Assembly (NCBI GenBank): GCA_020632795.1 | Contig: JACKEV010000016.1 | Location: forward strand, 1 to 64,000 | Source: Alphaproteobacteria bacterium | GTDB taxonomy: Bacteria; Myxococcota_A; UBA796; CAJQPC01 | Reading direction: 5' to 3' | Length of the DNA: 64,000 nt | Shown: positions 63,774 through 64,000 of the stretch, piece after piece | Position numbering within the stretch: the first letter of the stretch is position 1 | Layout of the letters: every line of letters starts with the position of its first letter | Program-made: the position numbers and the translations under genes | The notes under the pieces: generated by a model | The model's input: only the letters and a program-made list of their open reading frames with translations | What the model was told of the DNA's origin: nothing | The model's database searches: none

Positions 63774-64000
63774 TCAGCAGCCCTCGCAGACGCCCTCGAA
63801 CAGCACGCTGGCTGAGCGCACCTCGCCCGGGAGGTCGTGCTCCAGGCGCACCCGGTCGGTGGGGATGTCGGTGAGCTGCCCGCAGCGCACGCAGCGCAGG
63901 TGGTGGTGGGGCGCGGTGTTGGGGTCGAACCGGGCCTCGGTGCCGGGCAGGTTGACCTCGGAGAGGACCCCCAGCTCCCGCAGCAGCGCGATGGTGTTGT
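63774..64000 (-). CDS. Fur-family metalloregulator, C-terminal part (truncated by window edge)
   Basis: The reading frame ends with TGA at 63774 and is still open at the window's end. The visible 75 residues contain NTIALLRELGVLSEVNLPG, ARFDPNTAPHHHLRCVRCGQL and a final CEGC. This is the Fur/PerR pattern: HTH wing end, HHH-C-x-x-C for the structural zinc and a second C-x-x-C at the C-terminus. The sensor metal (Fe, Mn/peroxide, Zn) cannot be decided without the N-terminal half. Confidence 0.85.
   Translation of the reverse strand, partial: NTIALLRELGVLSEVNLPGTEARFDPNTAPHHHLRCVRCGQLTDIPTDRVRLEHDLPGEVRSASVLFEGVCEGC

Overview
The window reads as chromosome of a very GC-rich Gram-negative bacterium, most likely a myxobacterium-like member of Myxococcota/'Deltaproteobacteria' (inference). 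The clues are five Ser/Thr-kinase-type genes in 64 kb (two with kinase plus NTPase/TPR architecture, two with PEGA tails), two sigma-54 activators carrying FHA or GAF sensors, a TIGR02147 regulator, many lipoproteins with Asp/Thr/Gly-rich tethers, a MopE-like Asp/Cys-repeat protein, and a GH18 protein ending in a Gly/Cys-transmembrane-Arg tail resembling MYXO-CTERM. Coding density is high. Starts are often GTG, stop/start overlaps (GTGA, ATGA) are frequent, and recognisable -10 boxes follow TANNNT.

Layout. 1-12.1 kb: tail of a PEGA protein, small Cys-rich protein and GH18 protein (minus), PspA, kinase-NTPase-TPR protein, MopE-like lipoprotein, UbiA-family phosphoribosyltransferase and a PEGA kinase (minus). 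12.2-13.6 kb: lipoprotein, then a mini Tad locus (pilin, prepilin peptidase, pilin). 13.6-16.9 kb: AraC / VOC / short UvrA-like cassette with deviant leucine codons. 16.9-21.6 kb: zinc-ribbon membrane protein, a 157-bp inverted-repeat element, an L7/L12-like-repeat protein, a second zinc-ribbon membrane protein, a site-2 protease and a methyltransferase. 21.6-32.4 kb: hydrolase-like lipoprotein, gatA with an unusual gatC not opened by a normal start codon, two zinc-ribbon/GYF-like/TM/TPR paralogues, UvrD/PcrA helicase, glmU. 32.5-43.1 kb: SDR, DUF3501 + rubrerythrin, kinase-ATPase divergent from an FHA sigma-54 activator, bacterial PARG, penicillin-acylase-like lipoprotein. 43.1-53.15 kb: a compositionally distinct accessory island. 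53.15-64 kb: PEP synthase (minus), an acyl-CoA ligase / fused E1 / E2 / ACP operon, lipoprotein, TetR, two cytochromes c, and a truncated Fur-family gene.

The most interesting region is the island. It begins and ends with a 12-bp direct repeat (GGTGGAGTAGCT), and removing one copy plus the insert would restore a simple convergent acylase/ppsA junction. Inside are a GAF/sigma-54 activator translationally coupled to a kinase-SUMF1 fusion. Facing them is a four-gene operon: a large exported protein with a barrel-like tail, a 101-aa protein, an Ig-like lipoprotein and a caspase-like (C14) protease. A TIGR02147 regulator and a small exported protein with a good sigma-54-type promoter complete the set. 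The caspase frame ends in a U10 tract; skipping one base would add 67 residues. I infer a regulated envelope-sensing/proteolytic module. No function is proven, and no integrase, transposase or reverse transcriptase was seen.
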